Of a stretch of 64,000 nt of DNA, positions 19,443 through 29,117 are shown in pieces; position 1 is the first letter of the stretch; each line of letters begins with the position of its first letter. The stretch lies in NCBI GenBank assembly GCA_003538625.1, contig DPRR01000045.1:320245-384244 (forward strand), in the 5' to 3' direction. The position numbers and the translations under genes are program-made. The stretch is from Ignavibacteriales bacterium (GTDB taxonomy: Bacteria; Bacteroidota; Ignavibacteria; Ignavibacteriales; Ignavibacteriaceae). The notes under the pieces were generated by a model. That model worked only from the letters and a program-made list of their open reading frames with translations. It was not told the origin of the DNA and ran no database searches.

Positions 19443-20255
19443 ATGAACTGGAATGAAATAGTACCGGAATTACGAAATTATATTACAGAATTTGGCATCC
19501 ATATTATATCTGCCATAGCCATCCTTATAATTGGTTTTTGGTTAACAAAATTATTTACAGGAATTTTATATAAAGTATTACGTAAAAGAAATGTAGAGCC
19601 TACTTTAATTGGATTTTTAACAAGTTCATTAAGATTTGTTTTTTATTTGTTTGTAATTATAGCTGCCGTTGGACAGCTTGGTGTTGAAACAACTTCTTTT
19701 ATTGCTGTCCTGGGCGCCGCCGGTTTAGCTGTAGGATTAGCTCTCCAGGGTTCGCTTTCTAATCTTGCGGCAGGTGTAATGCTTGTAATATTTCGTCAAT
19801 TTAAAGTCGGTCAGTTTATTGAAGGTGGTGGAGCATCCGGTACTGTTGAAAAAATCGGAATCTTTAACACTACTCTGGTCAGCATCGATAACAAAGTAAT
19901 CTACATTCCTAATTCTAAACTTATCAACGATAACATAACTAACTATAACGAAAAAGAAACTCGCAGAGTTGATATGGTTTTCGGCATCAGTTATAGTGAT
20001 GATGTTAATAAAGCAAAATATTTAATTAACGAAATTCTTAAATCTGACGAAAGAATATTAAGGAATCCGGCACCGCAGGTTGTATTAGCAAAACTTGGTG
20101 AAAGCAGTGTTAATATCCACGTACGTCCATGGGTTAAAACTCCTGATTACTGGGATGTACATTTTGATTTACTGGAATCAGTAAAGAAAAAATTTGATGA
20201 AGAAAAAATAACTATTCCTTTTCCACAAAGAGATATTTATATTCATCAACAATAA
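19443..20255 (+). CDS. mscS: Small-conductance mechanosensitive channel MscS
   Basis: Inner-membrane tension-gated channel that releases solutes after osmotic downshock. Three transmembrane segments are visible (about 15-40, 60-82 and 88-115). The third is the Gly/Ala-rich pore helix, GAAGLAVGLALQGSLSNLAAG, with short flanks. It is followed by the beta domain FKVGQFIEGGGASGTVEKIG and the conserved IPNSKLINDNITNY. Length 270 aa is typical of simple MscS. It lies between DUF3078 and the HerA-like gene on the same strand with short gaps. Confidence 0.93.
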   Translation: MNWNEIVPELRNYITEFGIHIISAIAILIIGFWLTKLFTGILYKVLRKRNVEPTLIGFLTSSLRFVFYLFVIIAAVGQLGVETTSFIAVLGAAGLAVGLALQGSLSNLAAGVMLVIFRQFKVGQFIEGGGASGTVEKIGIFNTTLVSIDNKVIYIPNSKLINDNITNYNEKETRRVDMVFGISYSDDVNKAKYLINEILKSDERILRNPAPQVVLAKLGESSVNIHVRPWVKTPDYWDVHFDLLESVKKKFDEEKITIPFPQRDIYIHQQ

Positions 20256-20311
20256 ATTAAGATTCAAATTTCGATACCGGATCGTATAATTAAACCGAAC
20301 CAGGATTTTAT

Positions 20312-21877
20312 ATGGGAACAAAAGAAAAATTTATAACGGAAATTATAGAGGGATATTCTTTTAAAGGTGAATCTATAATACTTGGCACAGCTATTTATGA
20401 AAATGATCCTCAACAAAATTTGCATATAAAAATTCCTCTTAGTACGATAAATAGGCACGGATTAATTGCCGGAGCAACTGGAACAGGAAAAACAAAAACT
20501 GTGCAGGTTTTTGCTGAAGCACTTTCAGAAAAAAGCATACCTGTTTTATTGATGGATATTAAGGGAGATCTGAGCGGACTGGCAGAATCAGGTTCATCAA
20601 ATCCTAAAATTGAAGACAGGCATTCCAAAATTGGTTTGCCCTATCAGCCTAAAAAATTTCCTGTAGAATTTCTTACTTTGTCAAATGAAAAAGGTGTACG
20701 GTTAAGAGCCACTGTATCTGAATTTGGACCGGTACTTGTTTCTAAAATTCTTGAATTAAATGATACACAAGCAGGTTTATTAGCGATACTATTTAAATAT
20801 TGTGATGATAATAATCTTGCTCTGCTGGATTTAAAAGATTTAAAAAAAGTATTACAGTTTGCAAATGCAGAGGGTAAAAAAGAAATTGAAAAAAATTATG
20901 GTTCAATTTCACCTACCTCTACCGGAACTATTTTAAGGAAAGTTGTTGAACTTGAGCAGCAGGGTGCTGACAAATTTTTTGGTGAAAAATCTTTTGAAGT
21001 TGAAGACTTACTTAGAATTGATGAAAACGGAAATGGAATAATTTCAATTTTAAGATTAATTGATCTTCAGGATAGACCAAAATTATTTTCAACATTTATG
21101 TTGTCCTTACTTGCAGAAATTTATTCAAGCTTTCCCGAACTGGGCGATAAAGCAGAACCTAAACTTGTTATAATTATTGATGAAGCACATTTAATTTTTA
21201 ATGAAGCTTCAAAAACTCTGCTCGATCAAATTGAAACTATAATAAAGTTAATCCGATCAAAAGGGGTCGGAATATATTTTTGCACTCAAAATCCAACTGA
21301 TGTGCCCGCTTCAGTACTTAGTCAGCTCGGATTAAAAATACAACATGCATTGCGTGCATTTACTGCGCAGGATAGAAAAATGATTAAACTGACTTCAGAA
21401 AATTATCCTATTTCAGAGTATTATAAAACTGATGAATTATTGACTTCGCTTGGGATTGGTGAAGCGGCTATTAGTGCATTAAATGAAAAAGGAGTTCCCA
21501 CTCCGCTTGCAGCAACTTTACTTTGCGCACCTAGATCAAGAATGGATATTTTAACAACAGAAGAATTATCAGATAAAATTAGTTCATCCAATTTAGCTTC
21601 AAAATACAATCAAATTATAGATCGTGAAAGCGCGTACGAAATTCTAACTAAAAAATTAGATGCATCCCGAGAATTTGATTTGCCAATCCCGAATTCCAAA
21701 AATGGTCAATATAATCCGCCTCAAAGAACAACAGCCAGAACAAGTACAAGAACGGAAAAAAGTACGATGGAAAAAGTGATTAATAGTCCGTTATCAAAAC
21801 AGGTAGGCAGAACACTTGTTAGAGAAATTGCACGCGGAATACTTGGTGTACTTGGTGTCGGTGGAAGAAGAAGATAA
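20312..21877 (+). CDS. HerA-like ATPase (DUF853, YjgR family)
   Basis: Cytoplasmic P-loop ATPase of 521 aa related to HerA/FtsK DNA translocases. Walker A GATGTGKT at 54-61, Walker B VIIIDEAHLIF around 286-296, and a later region GVGIYFCTQNPTDVP that fits sensor motifs. The C-terminal tail (after about 450) is basic and low-complexity with a Thr/Arg-rich stretch (TARTSTRTEKS) before a Gly/Arg end (GVGGRRR). AGGA lies 6 nt before the ATG. No NurA or SIR2 partner is adjacent, so I do not read it as part of a defence system. The cellular role of this family is not settled. Confidence 0.88.
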   Translation: MGTKEKFITEIIEGYSFKGESIILGTAIYENDPQQNLHIKIPLSTINRHGLIAGATGTGKTKTVQVFAEALSEKSIPVLLMDIKGDLSGLAESGSSNPKIEDRHSKIGLPYQPKKFPVEFLTLSNEKGVRLRATVSEFGPVLVSKILELNDTQAGLLAILFKYCDDNNLALLDLKDLKKVLQFANAEGKKEIEKNYGSISPTSTGTILRKVVELEQQGADKFFGEKSFEVEDLLRIDENGNGIISILRLIDLQDRPKLFSTFMLSLLAEIYSSFPELGDKAEPKLVIIIDEAHLIFNEASKTLLDQIETIIKLIRSKGVGIYFCTQNPTDVPASVLSQLGLKIQHALRAFTAQDRKMIKLTSENYPISEYYKTDELLTSLGIGEAAISALNEKGVPTPLAATLLCAPRSRMDILTTEELSDKISSSNLASKYNQIIDRESAYEILTKKLDASREFDLPIPNSKNGQYNPPQRTTARTSTRTEKSTMEKVINSPLSKQVGRTLVREIARGILGVLGVGGRRR

Positions 21878-21883
21878 AAATTT

Positions 21884-22636
21884 TTATAAAGAACTATCGA
21901 TATACTCACCTTCTAATTGAGATGCTGCTTCCTTATCAATTATGATAGTTGCATACCTGTGGTACTGAACGATTGTTGCTGGATACTTTGCCATAATAGG
22001 CCCTTCAACTGTAGCCTTTATCGCATCTGCTTTGTTTAATCCACTTGCTAACAATAAAAGTTTTTTTGCTTCCATAATTGTACCGACCCCCATTGTTATA
22101 GCGTACTGTGGAACTTCATCTATCTCATTAAAAAATCTGGAATTATCCAATCTGGTTTTTTGCCCTAAAGTTTTTATTCTTGTTCGTGAGCCTAGAGATG
22201 AACCAGGCTCATTAAATGCAATATGACCATTTGCACCTATGCCCAGAATCTGTAAATCAATGCCGCCGTAACTATTAATTTTTTGTTCATACCAATTACA
22301 AAATTCACTTATATTATCAGCCATTCCCATCGGTATGTGAACATTAGTGGGATTAATATTTATATGTTTAAAAAGATTTTCCCACATAAAGTAATGATAA
22401 CTTTCCGGATGAGTTGGATGAAGACCAACGTACTCATCCAGATTGAAGGAGACAATTTTAGAAAAATCCAGTCCTTCATCTTTATGCATTCTGATTAGTT
22501 CTTTGTACATATCTAACGGTGTACTGCCGGTAGCAAATCCAATAACCGAGTCGGGTTTTAATTTAATTTGAGTTGCAACTTGTAGGGCACCTTCAAGACT
22601 CATCTGGTGAGAATTTTCTTTTATCAATACCAGCAT
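21884..22636 (-). CDS. nagB: Glucosamine-6-phosphate deaminase NagB
   Basis: Converts glucosamine-6-phosphate to fructose-6-phosphate and ammonia, joining amino-sugar and peptidoglycan recycling to glycolysis. Motifs: IGFATGSTP (phosphate loop), SFNLDEYVGL with catalytic Asp, and GIGANGHIAFNEPGSSLGSRTR with the His and Glu of the relay intact. The frame is open up to 22729, but I place the start at the internal ATG (22636). AGGAGA lies 4 nt before it, and the protein then begins MLVLIKENSHQMS like other NagB proteins (250 aa). It converges with the HerA-like gene, with 6 bp between. Confidence 0.95.
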   Translation of the reverse strand: MLVLIKENSHQMSLEGALQVATQIKLKPDSVIGFATGSTPLDMYKELIRMHKDEGLDFSKIVSFNLDEYVGLHPTHPESYHYFMWENLFKHININPTNVHIPMGMADNISEFCNWYEQKINSYGGIDLQILGIGANGHIAFNEPGSSLGSRTRIKTLGQKTRLDNSRFFNEIDEVPQYAITMGVGTIMEAKKLLLLASGLNKADAIKATVEGPIMAKYPATIVQYHRYATIIIDKEAASQLEGEYIDSSL

Positions 22637-22640
22637 AATA

Positions 22641-22646
22641 TCTCCT
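22641..22646 (-). promoter_or_regulatory. Ribosome binding site that decides the nagB start
   Basis: AGGAGA on the minus strand, 4 nt before the ATG at 22636. The longer reading frame would place it inside the gene and add 31 residues without counterpart in the family. Confidence 0.85.
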
Positions 22647-22819
22647 ATTGATAATTTATTAAATTTTTGACAGTGAAAATTAGTTAATTGTTTATAACTA
22701 ATAAACAAGAATCCAATTAATTTTTGCAAATGATAAGATGTAAATAGTCTAATAAGTTTTATATGATTTTATAAAAAAATAAATATCGCTATACTTGTGT
22801 TCATCATTTGAGATCAATT

Positions 22820-24451
22820 ATGAAATATTTTTTTACTATTGCACTAACTTTAAGTTTTGTTTTATTTATCAATGCCCAAACAATTTCCATATCCGGAACT
22901 GTAAAGGAATATTCACACAACTCTCCAATCTTAAATGCTAAAGTTCAAATTAAAAATTTGGATAACGGATCGGTTGATTCTGTATTTACTGACGCATTTG
23001 GTGATTGGCAATATGATATAGCTACAAATGTCGAAGACGAAATTACTCAGATACCGGGTAGTCTGGAATTAATGCAAAATTTCCCAAACCCTTTTAATCC
23101 TTCAACCAAAATTGGTTTTTCCATTTCTACTGATGAAAATGTAACAATATTAGTTCATAATATCCTTGGTGAATTGGTTGATCAGAAAAGTGATTTTCTT
23201 ACAAAAGGTAATTACGTTGTTGATTGGTTTAGTAAGGGAAGCGCCGGAGTTTATTTTTATACAATCACAAACGGTAAACAATCAATAACGAAAAAAATGA
23301 TTCAGCTTGATGGCGGAAGCGGAATCGGATTTGGAGAAATTAAATCAGGTATTTCAACCAGCAGCAGAGTTATGATTGGAATTACTAATACAAATATTGA
23401 GATAGTAATTACAAAGTTTTCTTATGCGGCAGATACTACAATTACAAATATTACTGGTGGTGAAAACTTCAGTACTTATCTCCAGACTATTCACTCCAAA
23501 TATACTTTGATAGATTTACACAACGATGTACTGGAAGTAATGATTGATGATCCTAACTATCATCTTTCGGATTGGCATAATTATAATCATACAGATATTC
23601 CAAGATTAAAAACGGGTGGAGTCGATATTCAGTTTTTTTCAATCTGGGTGAGTCCCACCGCTTATACAAATTATTTTCAACAAGCTTTAGTGATGCGTGA
23701 TCTGTTCTATTCCGAATTAGTTGATAATAGTTCCAATATCGCACAAGCCACAACTATGCAAAATGCCCTTGAATTGAACAGTCAGAATAAAATAGCTGCC
23801 GTAATTGGTGTTGAGGGAGGACATTCAATCGAAAACAGTCTGGATAAACTTGTAACTCTTTATAATTCAGGAATGAGATATCTTACAATAACGTGGAACA
23901 ACAGTACTGACTGGGCTATCTCTGCGGCAGATAGCAGAACTTTAACTCAGGGTTTAAGTGAGTTTGGAAGACAGGTAATCAGAAAGCTGGATTCACTTGG
24001 AGTCATTATTGATGTTTCACATGTGGGTATTAAAACTATACAGGATATTTTGGAAACAACAACAAATCCTATCATTGCATCGCACTCAGGTGCAAGAGCA
24101 ATAAATAACAATAAAAGAAATTTATACGATTGGCAAATTCAGGATATTGCAAACTCAGGCGGAGTAATTGGGATAGTTTTCTATCCGTATTTTTTAACCG
24201 GTTCATCCAGTGCTTCTATAGCTGATGTCATTGCACATATCGATCATATAGTAAATTTAGTTGGAACGGATTATGTTGCCATTGGTTCTGATTTTGATGG
24301 AATAGAAGTTACTCCGGTAGGACTTGAAAATACAAGTAAATTTCCTGATTTAACTTTAGCATTACTTCAGCACGGATACACGGAACAAGAGGTAGCTAAA
24401 TTTTTAGGAGGAAATTTCAGAAGAGTTTTAGAACAGGTTTGTAAAAATTAA
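22820..24451 (+). CDS. M19 (renal-type) membrane dipeptidase with an internal T9SS-like sorting domain
   Basis: Secreted zinc dipeptidase that would cleave dipeptides, including D-amino-acid-containing ones. Numbering from the ATG: signal peptide 1-19; carboxypeptidase-regulatory-like Ig fold from about 23; then from about 83 to 163 a segment looking exactly like a type A T9SS sorting domain (NFPNPFNPSTK to KKMIQLD). More Ig-fold sequence (SYAADTTITNITGG) follows, and the catalytic domain runs from about 225 to the end. All metal ligands are present: DLHND, GVEGG, DVSH, ASHSG and GSDFDG. An in-frame TTG four codons upstream is possible, but ATG gives a normal leader. The sorting domain is normally C-terminal, so its place here is odd. 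Confidence 0.88.
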   Translation: MKYFFTIALTLSFVLFINAQTISISGTVKEYSHNSPILNAKVQIKNLDNGSVDSVFTDAFGDWQYDIATNVEDEITQIPGSLELMQNFPNPFNPSTKIGFSISTDENVTILVHNILGELVDQKSDFLTKGNYVVDWFSKGSAGVYFYTITNGKQSITKKMIQLDGGSGIGFGEIKSGISTSSRVMIGITNTNIEIVITKFSYAADTTITNITGGENFSTYLQTIHSKYTLIDLHNDVLEVMIDDPNYHLSDWHNYNHTDIPRLKTGGVDIQFFSIWVSPTAYTNYFQQALVMRDLFYSELVDNSSNIAQATTMQNALELNSQNKIAAVIGVEGGHSIENSLDKLVTLYNSGMRYLTITWNNSTDWAISAADSRTLTQGLSEFGRQVIRKLDSLGVIIDVSHVGIKTIQDILETTTNPIIASHSGARAINNNKRNLYDWQIQDIANSGGVIGIVFYPYFLTGSSSASIADVIAHIDHIVNLVGTDYVAIGSDFDGIEVTPVGLENTSKFPDLTLALLQHGYTEQEVAKFLGGNFRRVLEQVCKN

Positions 24452-24467
24452 TTTTCAATTTTTTAGG

Positions 24468-24583
24468 AGGCTGTCTCAAAAGACACAATTTGTCAGTCTG
24501 AGCTTGTCGAAGACTTACATTATATTGCTAAATCACACTTCGACAGGCTCAGTGTGACAGTAATAATTACTTTTGAGACAGCC
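24468..24583. mobile_element. 116-bp MITE-like element carrying two REP-like palindromes
   Basis: Terminal inverted repeats GGCTGTCTCAAAA (24468-24480) and TTTTGAGACAGCC (24571-24583) are perfect over 13 bp. Inside are two REP-like units in opposite orientation: one near 24492-24513 (GTCAGTCTGAGCTTGTCGAA) and one at 24533-24558 (CACACTTCGACAGGCTCAG then TGTGAC). There is no transposase gene, so it is non-autonomous if mobile. It sits between convergent genes and may also terminate both transcripts. I cannot see a clear target-site duplication. Confidence 0.65.
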
Positions 24584-24608
24584 CCCAATTAATTTTGCTT
24601 ATTGAACT

Positions 24609-25622
24609 TTAGAAGTTTATTCCCACAGAAAAGTAATGAACATCTTTCAATCTGCCGAAATCCTGATAAGCATAATCAAGTTTTACTTTAATCAAATCCA
24701 CAATTCTATAGTACAAGCCAAAACCAAGTGTTAATCCTTTTTCAGAATCTTTTTCAAACAAGGAGTTATAACCAGCTCTAACATGAACTATTTCATTCCA
24801 GGCATATTCTAATCCCGTGTTAAGATACTCCGTGTGGTCATTTGGATGAATTGCATCAACTGCTGTTGTTAATCGAGAAGTGCCATCCTTAATTACGTCT
24901 GCAGATATTCCAAAACGAAATAATAGCGGAAGATCAAATTTATCCATGTCCAGATTTGCATTCACAAGATTAGCTCCACCTGCACCTGCCGGAAAATTAA
25001 CAATTGCATCTCTGCCTGACATTTGCATTTTGGTTCCAAAGTTTGATACGCTTGCTGCAATACGTAATTCATTAAGGACCTGAATTTTATAAAGCGTACC
25101 CACATCAATGGCAAAACCGGTTGCACTCATATGCCAGATCGATTCATTAATGTACTTTGCATTAAATCCAATTGAAAAATTTTCTGTGAGAAATCTTGAA
25201 TAATTTAATCCAACCACTATTGCACCATAATTGAAGAATTCACCTGTACCTTCAGGTTGATCAACCGTACGAACCTGCATATCATCCGATGATAAAACAG
25301 AAACAAAAGCTCCTACTGTTCCAAATCCCCTTACATTAGTTGCAATTGCCGAGTAATCATAGTTGATACCAAGATATAGAGCAGTGTGATTAAAATACGC
25401 TTCATTTGATTCAATATTTGCAGATCCAGCTGGATTCCAATAAAGCGATGTTATATCATCAGCAACTGATGTAAATGCACCGCCCATACCGATTGCCCTG
25501 GGACCAACATTTAACTTAAGTACCTGTGCAGATGTTGTACCCGTTTTAGTGGTCTGAGCATTTGCAGCAATAAAAAAGGCAGCTGCAATGGTTATAAAAA
25601 AAATAGTTTTAAATGTTTTCAT
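24609..25622 (-). CDS. PorV/PorQ-family outer-membrane barrel protein
   Basis: A 337-aa FadL-like outer-membrane barrel of the PorV/PorQ family. Signal peptide 1-22; the family opening follows: LKLNVGPRAIGMGGAFTS, then ADDITSLYWNPAG. The C-terminus, HYFSVGINF, is a typical barrel end. PorV carries T9SS cargo to the attachment complex. Which of the many family members does so cannot be told from the sequence. It starts 20 bp after the large secreted protein, with SD AGGAG, and is the last gene of a three-gene unit. The equivalent gene at 49872-50918 has the same position in the second unit. Confidence 0.85.
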   Translation of the reverse strand: MKTFKTIFFITIAAAFFIAANAQTTKTGTTSAQVLKLNVGPRAIGMGGAFTSVADDITSLYWNPAGSANIESNEAYFNHTALYLGINYDYSAIATNVRGFGTVGAFVSVLSSDDMQVRTVDQPEGTGEFFNYGAIVVGLNYSRFLTENFSIGFNAKYINESIWHMSATGFAIDVGTLYKIQVLNELRIAASVSNFGTKMQMSGRDAIVNFPAGAGGANLVNANLDMDKFDLPLLFRFGISADVIKDGTSRLTTAVDAIHPNDHTEYLNTGLEYAWNEIVHVRAGYNSLFEKDSEKGLTLGFGLYYRIVDLIKVKLDYAYQDFGRLKDVHYFSVGINF

Positions 25623-25642
25623 AATTTTTCTCCTGCAGCCAT

Positions 25643-28600
25643 TTACTTAATTATAGCAAACTTGATCAATTTTTCACCCACACCGGGTGCATCTATATGA
25701 GCTATGTACAAACCATAAGCAACACTAAAGCCGTCCTTGTTCAGTAAATTCCAGAATTCTCTGCCGTTGTCAACTCCGGATTCATGCTCAAGAGTTGTAA
25801 CCAATTCTCCGCTTAATGTATAAATCCTGATTGTACATTGCATAGGCAGATTTTCAAAATAGATTCGTCGTTCTCCCCTGTTTTGCCCGGGCAATTTATT
25901 AGCCGGTTCGATATCGTTTGTAGCTACATATGGATTAGGAACTACGTAAATATTATCCAGTGCTGATGAAGCCAATTGATTGTTGATAAATCCGGCTTTA
26001 GTTTTAAGTGTAAAAGAATCACCGCTGGTAAATGGTCTTGTTGTGTATATCATAAGAGCATCGCCAGCGCCGGGCAAAATGGAATCTCCTTCTGCTGTTT
26101 TGGTTAATGTTACACCCCAGGATAGTGTATCTGTGCTTAAACCAGCAGCACCGGGTAAGAAGAATATTATTTCATCACCCAAAGAAAAAGTAGAATCATT
26201 TTTTCCTCTTTCTTCTAATAATGTAACCACAGGAATAGGAATTCCTGTTGATACTTCTTCTACTTTGTAGTTTACCGGTATATCAAAAAGTCCGCCTGTT
26301 CTTCTTTTCTTTGCAGTAGAAATATTCTGATCTGAGAATGTAAGTATATAATCACCCGGATATTTTTTCTTCCGGTTGCCAAGTGGGGTTAAAGCAATTT
26401 TAAAAGGAACCAGGCTGTTTTCATTAGACCACTTTGTCTTTGCAAGATCAATATCCAATGTGTTATAATCTGATACCAATAGTTTTATTCCATCGAATAC
26501 TGGATTACCATCTTCCCCATTTAAATTCTGACTTTGATACAAGGAATAGTTCCTGTATGTAATGCTAAACTCGCTATTGTCCGGCATCGGGCTGTTATCG
26601 GTTCTCTTAATACTTCCTTTCGCATAATCTATTATGTAATCAATTCCATTTTGATAAACCGTTCCATCTAATCCCTTAACAATCAGATTGGCATCATTAA
26701 TTATATTTTTATTACTCAGATTAGTGTTTTTAGTTCCGTAAAGAAAAAATAACTCTGAGTTAACTTTTTCTCCGACAACACTATAGTTCTTTGCCAGAAT
26801 TGTTGTATCTGAAAGATAGAGTGTATCCTTAAAGGTTAAAGTATAATTATTATCAACCATCTGGAGATCATTAAGAATTTTAAAGTTAACATCTCCGTTA
26901 GCAAAACCGCTAACGTGCTGAACATCTAAATTAGTAATAGATGGAGATGTATAACCGCTTGCACGTGGACCAGGAATAACAGAAGTGGTATTAACATCAT
27001 AAATAAGATTTGAAGTTATCGGATCAACAGAAATCTTTTTAGTTGTTTCTGTCGGCGGAATGCCGATCGAATCTCCATGATCGTAGGCAACCACTGCGTA
27101 ATAATATGTTTGGCCGTTAAACACATTATTTGTATCAGTAAATGAATGCTTCAATCCTGAATCATCACCAAGATAATAATGCACACCTCTGCCCTGATAA
27201 GGAACCGGATGATAACCTTTCCAACCATTAGTTAAATCCCATTTTGCATCAAATCCTGTAATATCTTTTAATGGATTATATAAAAAGCTTGAGCCTCTGC
27301 CATCAGTAACTGTTTGTATGTCTGCAAAATCCGGGCGGGTACTTCTGTAAATAACATATCCCTCAAAATCTTTACCGGTAATTGGATCAATACTAGCTTC
27401 TGCATCTGAATCCCAGTATAAAGTTACTTTTCTGTCACCCGGCACAGCAGTTACTTTAGGTAAAGACGGCGGGCGGAAGAATTGATAATTTTTATTATAA
27501 ATATCCTGAACCGTTTCTGCAGTTGTTAAAAGGTCGTTAAGATTTTCTCCAAATAAAAATGACATCGATATTCTTTTTGTTTCGCCTTTTTTAAGTGAGA
27601 TGTAACCTGATCCAAAAGTAAAAACAATATCTGCATCCTGTGTAATTTCACTAAAGCTGCCTGGTTTGTTGCGGTTCCAGATTACGGCATCATCGCCAAT
27701 CTTCAAATCTGTATTCCATGTTGAACTTGCAAAACTTGTTAATCCTATCTGATCGGCTTCATCAAGATCGGTATATTCAAAATTAGGTTCTCCCGGAGCC
27801 AGCGGATCAGGTCTTCCATCAGCTAATCTTTGACCTGAGGTAGGAACACCATCACCTTCTCCCTGATCAAAAGTATTTGGAACTCCATCAATTCCAACAT
27901 CATCAGTTTCAGGATTCCAATCACCATCATTATCAATTCCATCATCCTGGCTCTCGTCAATCATTTCATCACCGTCATTATCAATTCCGTCATTAGAATT
28001 CCCCGGACTCTCAAGGAATTTGCATCCTAAGTAATAAACGGGAAGTCCTCTTTCACCCGTTGGGGTTCTTGGATTATCGAAAAAATAAACCATACTTCTT
28101 GCATAGACGGGAATATTCTGAACATCTGGTCCGTAGGGTTTGATAAAAAATCCATTATCATCCTTATTATCGCTTTGTCCTCCAAGATCAGGATCTCCAT
28201 AAAAACCAAAAAACACTGAATCCAGATCTTTATCGCTCACGTTTGTAATTGTCCAAACAAAAAATAATGCGTTAGCTGCAAGTGAATTGCTCCATTGAAA
28301 AGCTCGTCCATCAATTTGAACACCCAAACCTTTTCTGGATGAATCATTTACAAATGGATAGTAAGGAAATTCCAGATTATCTCTGTCGTCCATCGCCCAA
28401 TATGATTCAAGATCAGCATTGTTTTCACCAACAGTTAAATATCCGGGCCATACATATTCACCCAAGGCTGTATTGTACCAGTCTCTCGGCCAGCTATCGG
28501 GTTTACCGTCTCTGTTTGAATCGAATGCAGGATTTGATGCCATAAATTCCTGATCCGGATCTGCATATCCCTGCAATGGCTGCCAGGTCCATTTAAAAAA

Positions 28601-29095
28601 AGTAACCGGATCTTCATCTCTTAATCCCGGGTTGCTGTAGTCATACATACCATCAGATATAATATGCAATCTTTGTTCAGGATTTAAAGCGCTGGGAACG
28701 GATGCACCAACGAAAGGACTGAATTGAAATATGTAAGGAAGATCTCTCCAAACTAAATCAAGCCTGTCTCTCAAACCTTCACCGGGTAATCCGGCACCAA
28801 CTCCACCATAATTCCAGATTTGACAGGTAATGTTATTGCCATTCATTATATAACTTTTTCTATCCTGCTCACCAGTAACTTTGTTTAGAGATTTATTTCC
28901 GTTCTCTTTTGTATTAGTGCTATTATTGTTGTTATTAATAGGATAATTTAAATAGTTAGACTGGATGTAGTCGATAATAGTCTGGTGCTCAGCTTGTTTC
29001 TGCTGTTCTGTTTTCTGAGATAATGTTATATCATTAAATACAAGAAGAAAGAAAATTAATTGAACAATTAAAAAGTAACTTTGTTTTTTCAACAT
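25643..29095 (-). CDS. Large secreted Fn3-type protein with D-rich repeats and variant sorting domain
   Basis: Exported 1150-aa protein, predicted surface or extracellular. I place the start at the ATG at 29095, where CGGAGA lies 5 nt upstream, giving a normal signal peptide; the longer frame would add 11 residues. It has fibronectin-III-like segments (for example VTAVPGDRKVTLYWD) and an Asp-rich run with repeated DGIDNDGD units likely to bind calcium, similar to thrombospondin type 3. The last 100 residues open with VVPNPY and end LIKFAIIK; they match the C-terminus of the 50935-52995 protein and look like a variant T9SS sorting domain. It lies between a TonB-dependent receptor and a PorV-family gene. 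Substrate unknown. Confidence 0.75.
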   Translation of the reverse strand: MLKKQSYFLIVQLIFFLLVFNDITLSQKTEQQKQAEHQTIIDYIQSNYLNYPINNNNNSTNTKENGNKSLNKVTGEQDRKSYIMNGNNITCQIWNYGGVGAGLPGEGLRDRLDLVWRDLPYIFQFSPFVGASVPSALNPEQRLHIISDGMYDYSNPGLRDEDPVTFFKWTWQPLQGYADPDQEFMASNPAFDSNRDGKPDSWPRDWYNTALGEYVWPGYLTVGENNADLESYWAMDDRDNLEFPYYPFVNDSSRKGLGVQIDGRAFQWSNSLAANALFFVWTITNVSDKDLDSVFFGFYGDPDLGGQSDNKDDNGFFIKPYGPDVQNIPVYARSMVYFFDNPRTPTGERGLPVYYLGCKFLESPGNSNDGIDNDGDEMIDESQDDGIDNDGDWNPETDDVGIDGVPNTFDQGEGDGVPTSGQRLADGRPDPLAPGEPNFEYTDLDEADQIGLTSFASSTWNTDLKIGDDAVIWNRNKPGSFSEITQDADIVFTFGSGYISLKKGETKRISMSFLFGENLNDLLTTAETVQDIYNKNYQFFRPPSLPKVTAVPGDRKVTLYWDSDAEASIDPITGKDFEGYVIYRSTRPDFADIQTVTDGRGSSFLYNPLKDITGFDAKWDLTNGWKGYHPVPYQGRGVHYYLGDDSGLKHSFTDTNNVFNGQTYYYAVVAYDHGDSIGIPPTETTKKISVDPITSNLIYDVNTTSVIPGPRASGYTSPSITNLDVQHVSGFANGDVNFKILNDLQMVDNNYTLTFKDTLYLSDTTILAKNYSVVGEKVNSELFFLYGTKNTNLSNKNIINDANLIVKGLDGTVYQNGIDYIIDYAKGSIKRTDNSPMPDNSEFSITYRNYSLYQSQNLNGEDGNPVFDGIKLLVSDYNTLDIDLAKTKWSNENSLVPFKIALTPLGNRKKKYPGDYILTFSDQNISTAKKRRTGGLFDIPVNYKVEEVSTGIPIPVVTLLEERGKNDSTFSLGDEIIFFLPGAAGLSTDTLSWGVTLTKTAEGDSILPGAGDALMIYTTRPFTSGDSFTLKTKAGFINNQLASSALDNIYVVPNPYVATNDIEPANKLPGQNRGERRIYFENLPMQCTIRIYTLSGELVTTLEHESGVDNGREFWNLLNKDGFSVAYGLYIAHIDAPGVGEKLIKFAIIK

Positions 29096-29100
29096 TTTAA

Positions 29101-29106
29101 TCTCCG
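29101..29106 (-). promoter_or_regulatory. Ribosome binding site that decides the start of the 1150-aa protein
   Basis: CGGAGA on the minus strand, 5 nt before the ATG at 29095. It favours this start over the ATG at 29128, which would overlap the end of the upstream receptor gene. Confidence 0.75.
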
Positions 29107-29117
29107 TTTTGAAATCA

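Noticed and set aside
20312..21877. HerA-like ATPase as part of an antiviral system
   Set aside because: No NurA, SIR2 or nuclease partner is adjacent. DUF853 proteins are common housekeeping-type genes, and the neighbours are mscS and nagB.
22637..22729. N-terminal extension of NagB
   Set aside because: A good Shine-Dalgarno site before the ATG at 22636 and family length support the shorter protein.
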